Program-made: the position numbers and the translations under genes
The notes under the pieces: generated by a model
What the model was told of the DNA's origin: nothing
Database searches by the model: none
Seen by the model: the letters and a program-made list of their open reading frames with translations, nothing else
Shown: one piece after another, positions 1 to 8,813 of the stretch
Layout of the letters: each line of letters starts with the position of its first letter
Position numbering within the stretch: position 1 is the first letter of the stretch
DNA from: Zooshikella ganghwensis DSM 15267
Lineage (GTDB): Bacteria > Pseudomonadota > Gammaproteobacteria > Pseudomonadales > Zooshikellaceae
DNA: 64,000 nt
NCBI RefSeq assembly: GCF_000428585.1
Contig: NZ_AUAF01000002.1
Location: 1-64,000 of the forward strand
Direction of reading: 5' to 3'

Positions 1-22
1 AAACTAATTACTAAAAATCAAA

Positions 23-255
23 TTATTCTTGTCGTCTTTCAAGCTGTTCTTGATATCTGACATAATTTTTTATCATTTCTGCGTTCATACCAACTGTATC
101 TACACAATAACCTTTAGCCCAAAAATGATTTCCCCAGTAAGGCCTTTGTTTCAAATCTGCTCATGTGTCTTTCCTTTACTCAGTTATGGGGATAACCAAG
201 TAAACGAATACCATGAGCAGATCATTCAGGCATAGCCTTTCGCTGACGATGACCA
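23..255 (-). pseudogene. IS200/IS605-type TnpA transposase remnant
   Basis: Reading the minus strand, codons ending at a TAA at 23-25 translate to ADLKQRPYWGNHFWAKGYCV followed by DTVGMNAEMIKNYVRYQEQ, the typical C-terminal end of IS200/IS605 Y1 transposases (W-G-x-H-F-W-A-x-G-Y). Upstream, the family's P-D-H-V-H-L-L segment survives only as a decayed MPE-stop-SAHGIRLLGYPH (about 180-232), with further stops and a frame change before ADLKQ. The N-terminal half, including the start, is missing. A small inverted repeat (CCACG/CGTGG, about 253-271) sits next to it and resembles the subterminal hairpins of these elements. The family assignment is from residues I can read; the exact borders are uncertain. 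It lies between rfaH and whatever is left of the window. Confidence 0.7.
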
Positions 256-289
256 CGCCCATAGGACGTGGTTTTTATTTATTAATAAA

Positions 290-301
290 CACGCTACCGC
301 T
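290..301 (-). promoter_or_regulatory. ops-like element (RfaH recruitment site)
   Basis: The minus strand reads AGCGGTAGCGTG, differing from the classic operon polarity suppressor GGCGGTAGCGTG only at the first base. It lies about 55 bp downstream of the rfaH stop on the same strand. In enterobacteria the ops element in the nontemplate strand pauses RNA polymerase and recruits RfaH to long surface-polysaccharide operons. The placement next to rfaH makes chance less likely, but the target operon would be left of the window. Confidence 0.5.
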
Positions 302-354
302 CAGAGATTTACAGTTATATCCCCAAAAACTCTACGCAAACCATAAAAGCTACT

Positions 355-834
355 TTATATAGCTTTAACTAGGTTTTCATGTACACTTATTAACTGGTTT
401 TTACTTAAAAAGCTAAGCAGAATAATACAGCGCTCATCACCAGACTTATTCAAATATATACCTTGTAGATATTTAAATGGACCTTCTTTAAACTCTACTA
501 ATTGGTTTATTTTAAATTTTGCTTTTGGCTCAGCGCATAATAAAGCTTCCTGACGTTTTATTCGCTCAATTAAATCATCACTCGCTTGTGCGTGATTAAT
601 GCCAAAACGAACAAAGTTTGCCACACCTCTTGTTGAACGTACTTTGGTATAATTTATACCTTCAACTCTTTCATTATTTAAAAAAACATAGCCAGGAAAT
701 AAAGGCTCTTTTTTTACTTTTCCTGCCTTATCAAGCTTATCAATCCAAGGGCAGTACACAGTAAAGTTTTGATTTTCTAAATGGGCTACAGCCCGCCCCT
801 CTTCACGTGGCTTTGTTTTCAATAAATACCACAT
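355..834 (-). CDS. rfaH: Transcription antitermination protein RfaH
   Basis: A 159-residue NusG paralogue that binds RNA polymerase at ops sites and suppresses pausing and Rho termination in long surface-polysaccharide operons. The NGN domain fills roughly residues 1-100, with the conserved LFPGYVF at 45-51 and VRSTRGV at 65-71. The last 50 residues form the small KOW-type domain, which in RfaH switches between helical hairpin and barrel. Length matches E. coli RfaH (162). The start ATG has AGGA about nine bases upstream. An ops-like site lies just downstream on the same strand. NusG itself is longer and normally sits beside secE and rplK, which are absent here, so RfaH is the better call. 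Confidence 0.9.
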   Translation of the reverse strand: MWYLLKTKPREEGRAVAHLENQNFTVYCPWIDKLDKAGKVKKEPLFPGYVFLNNERVEGINYTKVRSTRGVANFVRFGINHAQASDDLIERIKRQEALLCAEPKAKFKINQLVEFKEGPFKYLQGIYLNKSGDERCIILLSFLSKNQLISVHENLVKAI

Positions 835-851
835 ATTTAACTATCCTTGTC

Positions 852-1556
852 TTAGAAAGAGAAGAGTTCTTTCACAATATTCTGAACAGCAACAGATGGT
901 GATTTTGCCTGAGTTACAGGTCTGCCTATCACTAAATAATCTGCATTATTTTTTACAGCCTCAACAGGTGTCATGATCCGACGTTGATCATCTAAACTAT
1001 TCTCTTTCAATCGTATGCCTGGGGTTACTGTTAGAAAATCTTTATGCGTATGATTCTTAATACTAGATGCTTCAAAAGCTGAACAAACGATACCATCAAC
1101 ACCACAGTTGTAGGATAATTTGGCGAGTGCTAGTGCATATTCTTCAGGGGTAGTAGTATAGCCAAGCGTTTGAAAATCAGAACTATCCATGCTAGTTAAA
1201 ACAGTAACCGCTATTAGTAGTGGTTTATGCGGAGATTTGTCTATAGCTTCTCTACAAGCAGCTAGCATTCGCTGCCCACCTGAAGCATGAACATTCACCA
1301 TCCATACCCCTAAATGGGCAGCAGCTCTTACAGCTTTGGCTGTCGTTGTTGGAATATCATGAAATTTTAGATCTAAAAAAACTTCAAAGTTCTTTTGCTG
1401 AAGCTCTTCTACAATAGCAGGGCCACAGGTAGTAAAAAGCTCTTTACCTACTTTAACACGGCATACCTCGGGATCAAGCTGCTGAGCCATATCTAATGCA
1501 GCTTGCTTAGTTGGGTAGTCCAGTGCAACAATGATTGGAGACATGCTTAAACCCAT
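852..1556 (-). CDS. pyrF: Orotidine 5'-phosphate decarboxylase
   Basis: Cytoplasmic enzyme converting OMP to UMP, the last step of de novo pyrimidine synthesis. It is a 234-residue single-domain TIM barrel of normal length. IIVALDYP opens the first strand (8-15), KVGKELF (35-41) contacts the substrate, and the catalytic charged network DLKFHDIP is at 62-69. The phosphate-gripper end is seen near the C-terminus in TPGIRL and YLVIGRPVTQA. I kept the start at MGLSMSP because it gives the same lead length before SPIIVALD as Pseudomonas PyrF; the ATG four codons later is possible. The gene follows lapB on the same strand after a 238-bp gap. Confidence 0.95.
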   Translation of the reverse strand: MGLSMSPIIVALDYPTKQAALDMAQQLDPEVCRVKVGKELFTTCGPAIVEELQQKNFEVFLDLKFHDIPTTTAKAVRAAAHLGVWMVNVHASGGQRMLAACREAIDKSPHKPLLIAVTVLTSMDSSDFQTLGYTTTPEEYALALAKLSYNCGVDGIVCSAFEASSIKNHTHKDFLTVTPGIRLKENSLDDQRRIMTPVEAVKNNADYLVIGRPVTQAKSPSVAVQNIVKELFSF

Positions 1557-1642
1557 TTACCTGCAGTTTCAAATCAACGCCAGAAATTAAGCTGCGAGAT
1601 AATATCAGAATTGACTTTGCAAGTCTTCTCTTACTAAAGTGC

Positions 1643-1669
1643 AAAATACATAAAATACATAAAATACAT
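1643..1669. repeat. Three tandem copies of a 9-bp AT-rich unit
   Basis: Three perfect head-to-tail copies of AAAATACAT lie in the gap between pyrF and lapB. No function is evident; it could be a slippage-prone microsatellite. Confidence 0.9.
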
Positions 1670-1794
1670 ACTACTTAATATACCAAACAATGCACAATTC
1701 TAAATGGATTAACAGTCAAGGTTAAATTAAAAACAATAAACTGAAGTTAACATCTAATAAGTAAACACTATATTAATTACAATTTAATACAGTT

Positions 1795-2976
1795 TTATTG
1801 CCCTTCAATACCTCTAATAGGCTTGACTTTTCCCCACTGATGGCAACTAGGACATAACCAATGCAACTCCTTTCCTGCAAAACCACAGTGGTGACAGCGA
1901 TAGATTGGTTTATTTTCGACCAAACGTTCTGTCAGCTCACGCAATAAACCCAAGTTCTTTTTTGCTTTTCCTTCTGTATTAGCAATATGCAAGTCAATAA
2001 GAGCATTTAATCCTCGCAATGATGGACGCTGAACAAGTTGTTCAGCAATAAATTTACCTGCTGCTTTATCACCCTCTTTTTCCCGAATAGTTTGAGCTAG
2101 TGCTAATACAACTGAAATAGAAGGATACTCTTTAAGACATTTTGACAAATACCCATTAATCCCAAAGAGTGTTTTTGCCTTTTGATCACATTCTATTAAC
2201 AAGGGGACAGACTCAGAAATAAAGTCAGGATCTTGATGAAAAATTTGTTGCAATATCTTAATCGCTTCTTTGAAATTTTCCTGCTCAAATTCTAAACGTC
2301 CTAAGATCAAGTAGGCACGAGCACAACATTTATCGTATTTCATTGCACGCTTTATAGCTTGTTTTGCAGCACTATAGTCCTGCCTTCTTATACATAGCTC
2401 AGCTTGCTCACAACAGAAGTGTGCTAAAAGGGTGATATAACGTTGTCCATCATAAGAAACTAATTGATCTGCAATATTGATTGCTTCTTCCCACTCTTTT
2501 TCTTGCTGATAGATCTCAACCAAAGCCTGTAAAGCGGTGTACTTTAAATCATGCCCAGACTTGACAACCTCTAAAAATAAGGACTCTGCTCTATCAAGCA
2601 CACCTGCCGATAGATAGTCTCTTGCTAGCTCAAGCTGTACCTGCAAAGACTGCTTGCGATTTAAGCTAGGACGTGCCAATAAGCTTTGATGAATTTGAAT
2701 TGCTCGTTGCACTTCACCACGCCGGCAAAATAGTCGACCTAAAGCAATGCAAGTTTCAAACGCCTCATGACTATCAGGATTAATCTCTAGTGCTTTAATA
2801 AAAATATCAATTGCTTCATCAGTTTGCTCATTTAGCAAGTAATTCAAACCAATAAAGTATTCCTTTGATAGTCGGTCCTTAACTCGTTGTTGTCTTTTCT
2901 TACGGTCCCAACGCCCCAACACATATCCAACAGCAATAGCTGTGAGTACCATTCCAAATAGCAATGACTCAGACAT
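1795..2976 (-). CDS. lapB: Lipopolysaccharide assembly protein LapB (YciM)
   Basis: Inner-membrane TPR protein that adapts the FtsH protease to LpxC and so tunes lipopolysaccharide synthesis. Residues 1-20 form the N-terminal membrane anchor. A series of TPR helices follows from about residue 35, for example KEYFIGLNYLLNEQTDEAID. A rubredoxin-like zinc module closes the protein, with two CxxC pairs: CHHC and, twelve residues on, CPSC. At 393 residues it matches E. coli LapB (389). It starts 11 bp after the lapA stop, so the two are almost certainly cotranscribed, as in E. coli. Confidence 0.95.
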   Translation of the reverse strand: MSESLLFGMVLTAIAVGYVLGRWDRKKRQQRVKDRLSKEYFIGLNYLLNEQTDEAIDIFIKALEINPDSHEAFETCIALGRLFCRRGEVQRAIQIHQSLLARPSLNRKQSLQVQLELARDYLSAGVLDRAESLFLEVVKSGHDLKYTALQALVEIYQQEKEWEEAINIADQLVSYDGQRYITLLAHFCCEQAELCIRRQDYSAAKQAIKRAMKYDKCCARAYLILGRLEFEQENFKEAIKILQQIFHQDPDFISESVPLLIECDQKAKTLFGINGYLSKCLKEYPSISVVLALAQTIREKEGDKAAGKFIAEQLVQRPSLRGLNALIDLHIANTEGKAKKNLGLLRELTERLVENKPIYRCHHCGFAGKELHWLCPSCHQWGKVKPIRGIEGQ

Positions 2977-2987
2977 TCACTTGCACC

Positions 2988-3296
2988 TTACAGTGTGCTT
3001 GTCCTGATTTTTTGTAATTCTTCATCTCGACTTTTGAGTTTCTTTTCTAGCCGACGAATTTTATGCTTAGCTAACATGATAATCATCAAAGCCGATAAGA
3101 GTCCCAAGATACCACCGACAACAAACGATACAATAATAAGCCATGGTAAAGAGAGTCCAGGAAATGAAAAACCCACAAGGCTTAAGTCGACAAGTAGTGT
3201 ATTACTGCTAATAAAATCAGCCATCACTAAAGCGAGCGCTAATGCGACAAGAACAGCTCCAATCCACTTAAACCAAGATACAAACCGTTTTAACAT
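2988..3296 (-). CDS. lapA: Lipopolysaccharide assembly protein LapA (YciS)
   Basis: Small inner-membrane partner of LapB. The 102 residues show two membrane segments (about 11-30 and 45-73, the second glycine- and leucine-rich) followed by a basic, charged coiled tail (KHKIRRLEKKLKSRDEELQK). Size, topology and position directly before lapB identify it. A strong terminator separates it from ihfB upstream, so lapAB probably has its own promoter in the roughly 60 bp between that terminator and the start, or depends on read-through. Confidence 0.9.
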   Translation of the reverse strand: MLKRFVSWFKWIGAVLVALALALVMADFISSNTLLVDLSLVGFSFPGLSLPWLIIVSFVVGGILGLLSALMIIMLAKHKIRRLEKKLKSRDEELQKIRTSTL

Positions 3297-3354
3297 GAAT
3301 AAAACTCACTGGTTGATTACACTATGCAAGGCATTATAGGGTTAAATAACAGAT

Positions 3355-3389
3355 AAAAAAAACGGTACTATCAAAAGATCATACCGTTT
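3355..3389 (-). terminator. Rho-independent terminator after ihfB
   Basis: On the minus strand AAACGGTA pairs with TACCGTTT and is followed by a run of eight T. It lies 24 bp past the ihfB stop. Confidence 0.85.
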
Positions 3390-3412
3390 CATAATGAATT
3401 TTTAATGGATGC

Positions 3413-3709
3413 TTAATAGCCAGCCACTAAGCCTTTATTTACTCGCTCTCTCAGCTCTTTACCAGGCTTAAAATGAGGTACATATTTTCCTTCCAACATA
3501 ACAGCCTCCCCTGTTTTGGGGTTTCGGCCTACCCGTGGTTCACGAAAATGGAGAGAAAAGCTACCAAAGCCACGTATTTCAATGCGGTCACCACTCGCTA
3601 ACGCATATGACATTTGTTCCAGCATTGTTTTAACCGCTAATTCAACGTCCTTGAGAGACAGTTGCGGTTGCTGTTCAGCAATGCGTTCGATTAATTCTGA
3701 CTTGGTCAT
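3413..3709 (-). CDS. ihfB: Integration host factor subunit beta
   Basis: DNA-bending histone-like protein that pairs with IhfA and acts in transcription, replication and recombination. I place the start at [14 protein letters not shown] (ATG at 3707-3709), giving 98 residues, the family norm (94-100); AGGA lies seven bases upstream. The reading frame is open for 22 more codons but those residues have no counterpart in the family. The DNA-binding arm is visible in [22 protein letters not shown], with the conserved proline of the intercalating tip, and [11 protein letters not shown] near the end. It follows rpsA as in E. coli and Pseudomonas. Confidence 0.95.
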   Translation of the reverse strand: MTKSELIERIAEQQPQLSLKDVELAVKTMLEQMSYALASGDRIEIRGFGSFSLHFREPRVGRNPKTGEAVMLEGKYVPHFKPGKELRERVNKGLVAGY

Positions 3710-3883
3710 GCAGGCATCCTCACCTTGGTCATATGGCACCCTAACTAACATAGCCAAGAAATCAATTTTATTCAAGTAACTATCTGATTATAAAGGATAT
3801 ATCGTAGTCAAAGCACAGTACAAAACAGGTACAGCACAGAAGAAGTACAACATTTGCATTAAATATTATCTCCTTCACAACAA

Positions 3884-3915
3884 AAAAAGGGGTGACCTAA
3901 TGGCCCCCCCTTTTT
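3884..3915 (-). terminator. Rho-independent terminator after rpsA
   Basis: AAAAAGGGG pairs with CCCCTTTTT across an 14-base loop; on the minus strand it ends in seven T. It lies 30 bp downstream of the rpsA stop. Confidence 0.85.
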
Positions 3916-3945
3916 ATAGTCTCTTAGAAAGATTACGAAGAGAAC

Positions 3946-5625
3946 TTAGTCCTTGCTATCCATTTGTGCTTTGATCAAGTCACCAATAGTAGTAGGTCCT
4001 GCAGCTTCCATTTCTTGCTTACGCAACTCTTTCAATGCAGCTTTCTCATCAGCTTCATCTTTTGCTTTGATTGAAAGACTGATTACACGGTTTTTGCGAT
4101 CGATACTGATAATTTTCGCATCGATAGCATCACCTTCTTTCAGTGCATTGGAAGCATCTTCAACACGGTCACGACTGATTTCTGAAGCCTTCAATGTACC
4201 TTCAACTTCTTCTGCAAGCTGAATCGTAGCGGCTTTAGCAGTCACTTCTTTAATGACACCATTAACAATCGCACCTTTCTCATGCTTAGAAGCGTACGCT
4301 GCAAATGGATCTTCTTGAAGCTGCTTGATTCCTAGAGAGATACGCTCACGCTCAGGATCGATCGATAGAATAACGGTTTCAAGCTCTTCGCCTTTCTTGT
4401 ACTTACGAACAGCCTGCTCGCCTGCTTCGCTCCAGGAAATGTCAGACAAGTGAACCAAACCATCAATAGCACCATCTAGACCAATAAAGATTCCAAAGTC
4501 AGTAATAGATTTGATTGTGCCAGAAACTTTGTCGCCTTTGTTGTACTTAGTAGAGAACTCTTCCCAAGGATTTACTTTACACTGTTTGATACCTAGGGAA
4601 ATACGACGACGCTCTTCATCAATATCCAGCACTTGAACTTCAACTTCATCACCCAAAGAAACCACTTTAGAAGGATGAATGTTCTTATTAGTCCAATCCA
4701 TTTCTGAAACGTGAACCAGACCTTCAACACCTTCTTCCAGCTCAACAAAGCAGCCGTAGTCAGTTAGGTTAGTTACACGACCGGAAGTACGTGTACCTTC
4801 AGGGAAACGCGCTTTAACTGCAACCCATGGATCTTCACCCAACTGTTTCAGGCCAAGCGATACACGGTTACGATCACGATCGAACTTCAATACTTTAACG
4901 TTGATTTCATCACCCACATTCACAATTTCACTTGGATGCTTGATGCGCTTCCAAGCCATATCAGTGATGTGCAACAGACCGTCAACACCGCCTAGATCAA
5001 CGAATGCACCGTAATCAGTCAAGTTCTTAACGATACCTTTAACTTCTTGACCTTCTTGCAATGTAGCTAACAATGCTTCACGCTCAGCACTGTTTTCAGC
5101 TTCAAGCACACTACGGCGAGAAACAACAACGTTATTACGCTTTTGATCCAGCTTGATCACTTTGAAGTCAAGCTCTTTACCTTCAAGGTGAGTAGTATCA
5201 CGAACAGGTCTAACGTCAACTAGTGAACCAGGTAGGAATGCACGAATAGAGTTAATATCAACTGTAAAGCCACCTTTAACTTTACCATTGATAATACCTT
5301 TAACCACTTCATCCGCTTCAAACGCCGCTTCAAGTTCTTTCCAAGCTTCAGCACGTTTTGCTTTTTCACGAGACAAGCGGGTTTCACCGAAACCATCTTC
5401 TACAGTATCCAGAGCAACCTGAACTTCATCACCTACTTGAATAGTCAGCTCACCGCTTTCACTCAAGAACTGCTCACGAGGAATCACACCTTCAGACTTC
5501 AAGCCAGCATGAACAGTGACCCAGTCCTGATCGATGTCAACCACTACTCCACTGATAATAGAGCCTGGTTGCATGTCTAATTCTTTTAAACTTTCTTCAA
5601 ATAATTCTGCAAAGCTTTCGCTCAT
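3946..5625 (-). CDS. rpsA: 30S ribosomal protein S1
   Basis: Essential mRNA-binding ribosomal protein that unfolds structured leaders during initiation. The 559 residues carry six S1 (OB-fold) repeats, from the ribosome-binding repeat beginning at [13 protein letters not shown] (20-32) to the last one near [13 protein letters not shown]. Internal repeats show the usual V-x-x-L-T-D-Y-G-A/C-F-V and ISLGIKQ signatures. The start has only a weak AGGT-type ribosome binding site, in keeping with E. coli rpsA, whose translation depends on leader structure; a CCGCAG/CTGCGG hairpin lies at 5699-5719 in the leader. Position between cmk and ihfB is the family's usual context. Confidence 0.97.
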   Translation of the reverse strand: MSESFAELFEESLKELDMQPGSIISGVVVDIDQDWVTVHAGLKSEGVIPREQFLSESGELTIQVGDEVQVALDTVEDGFGETRLSREKAKRAEAWKELEAAFEADEVVKGIINGKVKGGFTVDINSIRAFLPGSLVDVRPVRDTTHLEGKELDFKVIKLDQKRNNVVVSRRSVLEAENSAEREALLATLQEGQEVKGIVKNLTDYGAFVDLGGVDGLLHITDMAWKRIKHPSEIVNVGDEINVKVLKFDRDRNRVSLGLKQLGEDPWVAVKARFPEGTRTSGRVTNLTDYGCFVELEEGVEGLVHVSEMDWTNKNIHPSKVVSLGDEVEVQVLDIDEERRRISLGIKQCKVNPWEEFSTKYNKGDKVSGTIKSITDFGIFIGLDGAIDGLVHLSDISWSEAGEQAVRKYKKGEELETVILSIDPERERISLGIKQLQEDPFAAYASKHEKGAIVNGVIKEVTAKAATIQLAEEVEGTLKASEISRDRVEDASNALKEGDAIDAKIISIDRKNRVISLSIKAKDEADEKAALKELRKQEMEAAGPTTIGDLIKAQMDSKD

Positions 5626-5698
5626 TACACATACCTACTAGTTGACTGAGTAGCATAGAGCACCCTTAACTTAATAAATGGATGATACACTACGGTGG

Positions 5699-5719
5699 CC
5701 GCAGGACCAGCATCTGCGG
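5699..5719 (-). promoter_or_regulatory. Hairpin in the rpsA leader
   Basis: CCGCAG and CTGCGG form a six-base stem around a nine-base loop, 75-95 bp upstream of the rpsA start. E. coli rpsA is autoregulated through leader hairpins; whether this one serves that role is inference. Confidence 0.35.
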
Positions 5720-5736
5720 GTTGTCCAATAATTAAA

Positions 5737-5770
5737 CAGCACACCGCGCCGCTGGCTCCACAGTGTGCTG
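5737..5770 (-). terminator. Terminator after cmk
   Basis: CAGCACAC pairs with GTGTGCTG, followed on the minus strand by the T-rich TTTAATTATT, 27 bp past the cmk stop and before the rpsA leader. Confidence 0.6.
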
Positions 5771-5796
5771 CTTACCTTTTCATTTAAATAAACTTG

Positions 5797-6480
5797 TTAT
5801 AGCAGACCTTTGCGCTTCAGGTGCGTTTTTATTTCAACCAAAACCTCATCAACAGTCAGAGGTGTTGTATCAATAATGATTGCATCTGCTGCAGGCAGCA
5901 AAGGTGCGATAGCGCGCTCACTGTCTCGCCTGTCTCGAGCAACGATATCCTCAAAAATGCGCTGGATGTTAGCATCAATACCTTGTGCTTGCAATTGTTT
6001 AAGCCTTCGTTGGGCGCGCTCTTCAGCTGAAGCGGTTATAAAAAATTTAATATCTGCATCAGGAAAGACAACCGTACCCATATCTCGACCATCAGCCACT
6101 AACCCCGGTGATTGTGCAAATCCCTGTTGCCTAGTGAATAAATTATCTCGAACTTCAGAAATTGCTGCCACTTTTGATGCAGATAAACTCACCTCTTCAG
6201 TTCTGATTTGTAGGCTAACATCTTCTTCAACAAGAAAAATCTGCATTTGTGATGATTCGTTACAAGTACGAAAAGACACATCTAAATTTTTCGCCAGTTT
6301 AGATAGTGCAGCAATATCATCCAGTGCGATCTGTGCTTTTAGTGCAGCTAACGCGGTTAACCGATAAAGCGCACCACTATCCAGCAAGTGCCAACCAAGT
6401 TGCTGAGCCAACAGGCTACTAACAGTACCTTTCCCTGAACCACTGGGACCATCAATAGTAATAACAGGTACTTCACTCAT
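5797..6480 (-). CDS. cmk: Cytidylate kinase
   Basis: Phosphorylates CMP and dCMP with ATP. The 227 residues start MSEVPVITIDGPSGSGKGTV, with the P-loop at 11-19. The nucleotide-binding VADGRDMGTVVFPDADIKFFITA segment and the lid region ERAQRRLKQL are present. Its ATG shares the last A of the preceding tyrA-aroA TAA (TAATG), so translation of the two is probably coupled. The next gene downstream is rpsA, the common cmk-rpsA arrangement. Confidence 0.95.
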   Translation of the reverse strand: MSEVPVITIDGPSGSGKGTVSSLLAQQLGWHLLDSGALYRLTALAALKAQIALDDIAALSKLAKNLDVSFRTCNESSQMQIFLVEEDVSLQIRTEEVSLSASKVAAISEVRDNLFTRQQGFAQSPGLVADGRDMGTVVFPDADIKFFITASAEERAQRRLKQLQAQGIDANIQRIFEDIVARDRRDSERAIAPLLPAADAIIIDTTPLTVDEVLVEIKTHLKRKGLL

Positions 6481-8732
6481 TACTCAGCTGACTCCACGGC
6501 AAGATCAAAGCCTGTTACTTTTGCAAGCTCAATGAAATTTGGAAATGAGGTCGCTACATTGGCACAGTTTGCTATTTCAATGGCACCTCTTGCCCGCAGT
6601 CCTGCAACCGCAAATGCCATAGCAATACGGTGATCTCCTAAGCTATCAACCTGACCACTTTGCAATGTCTGGCCACCCTTGATGATAATACCATCGGGCG
6701 TAGTTTCGACATGAGCCCCCAACACTTCAAGCCCATCAGCCATCGCTTGAATACGGTCACTTTCCTTGACTCGTAACTCACTGGCACCGCGAACAGTCGT
6801 AGTGCCTTGCGCATTAGCAGCAGCAATACAGAGTACAGGGAACTCATCAATAGCTAGTGGGACTTGGTCTTCCGGGACATCAATCCCTTTAAGTTGAGCT
6901 GCACGCACACGAATATCCGCAACAGGCTCCCCGCCTACTTCACGTTCATTTTCAAGAGTAATATCCCCCCCCATTAGGCGCAAAATATTAATCACACCAA
7001 TACGTGTGGGGTTAATTCCAACATGCTTAATCAATAACTCTGAGCCTGGCACAATGGATGCCGCTACCATGAAGAATGCTGCTGAAGAAATATCAGCTGG
7101 CACTTCAATTTTACATGCAGACAGCTGACCACCACCTTGGATAGTGGCGGTATTACCATTAACCTCAACGGGATAACCAAACCCCGTCAACATGCGTTCA
7201 GTGTGATCACGTGTTGGAGCAGGCTCAGCGACTGTTGTCTTACCCTCAGCATACATACCCGCTAACAACAAACAGGATTTAACCTGAGCACTCGCCATAG
7301 GTAATGTATAGTTTATGCCTGCTAATTGATTCCCACCCTCTATTCTTAAAGGGGGACGACCTTCGTCCTCAGTGTTAATAACCGCACCCATTTGCTGCAA
7401 AGGCACGGCAACTCGGTTCATAGGTCTTCCAGAAAGAGAGCCATCACCCGTCAAGGTAACATCAAACTTCTGCGCCGCTAGCAGCCCCGCAAATAAACGC
7501 ATTGCGGTACCTGAGTTACCTAAATAAAGCGGACCAGGTGGTTGCTTAAGTCCATGCAAACCTACCCCATAAATAGTGACTTTACCCTGGTGAGGGCCTT
7601 CAATCACGACCCCCATATCTCGGAACGCTTGCAGCGTAGCCAGACTATCTTCACCTTCTAAAAAGCCCTCTATTTCAGTCACGCCCTCTGCTAGCGACCC
7701 CAGCATAATAGAGCGGTGAGAAATAGACTTGTCTCCAGGAACACGAATTTCTCCTGACAATGGACCGGCTGGATGACTGATATACCGAATTTCTTGCTGT
7801 TTCATAGGCTCCACATAGGCACGACGGGCCAACATTTTACTAAAGTGTTCACGAGCAACTTTAGCTCGGGTAAAAACGCCCAGCATATACTGGCTATCTT
7901 CTGTTTCAACAGCCTTCTGCAGTTTGCATAAATCAGCTGTAAAATCATTAAGCGCACGCAATACAGCACCTTTATTGGCAACAAAAATATCGTGCCACAT
8001 GGTCGGATCACTGGCAGCAATCCGCGTAAAATCACGGAAACCACCCGCTGCATAGCGAAAAATATCCTGATTATCCCGCTCAGTTGCCAACGTATCAACC
8101 AGCGAAAAGGCAAGGAGGTGAGGTAAATGACTGGTCACTGCAAGCACTTCATCATGCCGCTGAATATCCATTTGCAATACATCAGCACCCATTCCCTGCC
8201 ACAACTGACGTACACGTGACAACGCCTGGTGATTCACCATCGCATGAGGTGTCAAAATCACTTTATGATTGACAAACAGGTCGGGATTTGCGGCTGTCAC
8301 ACCACTTTTTTCTGAACCCGCGATAGGGTGTCCTGGAATAAAGTTTTCAGGCCATTCACCAAAAACAGCTTCTGTGGCATCAATTAAACACCCTTTGGCG
8401 CTGCCCACATCAGTGATGATTTTATCTTGCCAGCCTTCTACTTCAGCAAGTGATTGCAACACCTGCTGCATGCGCAACATGGGGACTGCTAACACAATGA
8501 TATCCGCCGCTTTTACCGCATCAGCAAACGGCAAGTAATCATCAATAACCTGTATTGCTTTGGCTATTTTTAGGGCCTGTTGATCGAGATCGACACCTAA
8601 CACACGGTGACAAAGCGACCGCTGTTTTACAGCCGTCGCAACTGAACCACCAATCAAACCTAGCCCAATCACTGCCAGTGTTTGCTTTGACAATGGTTTC
8701 ATCAGAAAGCCATTTGGCACTGTACTACTCAT
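6480..8732 (-). CDS. tyrA-aroA: Fused prephenate dehydrogenase / EPSP synthase
   Basis: Two enzymes of aromatic amino acid synthesis in one 750-residue chain. Residues about 15-300 are a prephenate dehydrogenase, with the NAD-binding VIGLGLIGGS at 21-30 and the GHPIAGSEKSG signature. From about 318 the chain is 5-enolpyruvylshikimate-3-phosphate synthase: RVPGDKSISHRSIMLGSLAEG, LYLGNSGTAMRL, and RVKESDRI, the class I glyphosate-target signatures. The same fusion is well known in Pseudomonas and relatives. The ATG at 8732 is used; a second ATG ten codons in is possible, neither has a strong ribosome binding site. It follows hisC after 81 bp and overlaps cmk. Confidence 0.95.
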   Translation of the reverse strand: MSSTVPNGFLMKPLSKQTLAVIGLGLIGGSVATAVKQRSLCHRVLGVDLDQQALKIAKAIQVIDDYLPFADAVKAADIIVLAVPMLRMQQVLQSLAEVEGWQDKIITDVGSAKGCLIDATEAVFGEWPENFIPGHPIAGSEKSGVTAANPDLFVNHKVILTPHAMVNHQALSRVRQLWQGMGADVLQMDIQRHDEVLAVTSHLPHLLAFSLVDTLATERDNQDIFRYAAGGFRDFTRIAASDPTMWHDIFVANKGAVLRALNDFTADLCKLQKAVETEDSQYMLGVFTRAKVAREHFSKMLARRAYVEPMKQQEIRYISHPAGPLSGEIRVPGDKSISHRSIMLGSLAEGVTEIEGFLEGEDSLATLQAFRDMGVVIEGPHQGKVTIYGVGLHGLKQPPGPLYLGNSGTAMRLFAGLLAAQKFDVTLTGDGSLSGRPMNRVAVPLQQMGAVINTEDEGRPPLRIEGGNQLAGINYTLPMASAQVKSCLLLAGMYAEGKTTVAEPAPTRDHTERMLTGFGYPVEVNGNTATIQGGGQLSACKIEVPADISSAAFFMVAASIVPGSELLIKHVGINPTRIGVINILRLMGGDITLENEREVGGEPVADIRVRAAQLKGIDVPEDQVPLAIDEFPVLCIAAANAQGTTTVRGASELRVKESDRIQAMADGLEVLGAHVETTPDGIIIKGGQTLQSGQVDSLGDHRIAMAFAVAGLRARGAIEIANCANVATSFPNFIELAKVTGFDLAVESAE

Positions 8733-8813
8733 AATGCTTTACTGCTCATCGTCCACAAACTCACTCAACACGTTTCATCTAGCAATATAGGTAATTTCGA
8801 GGTTGCTTGAAAG

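Noticed and set aside
5810-6367. 185-codon frame opposite cmk
   Set aside because: Shadow frame; cmk on the other strand has full family motifs and coupling to aroA.
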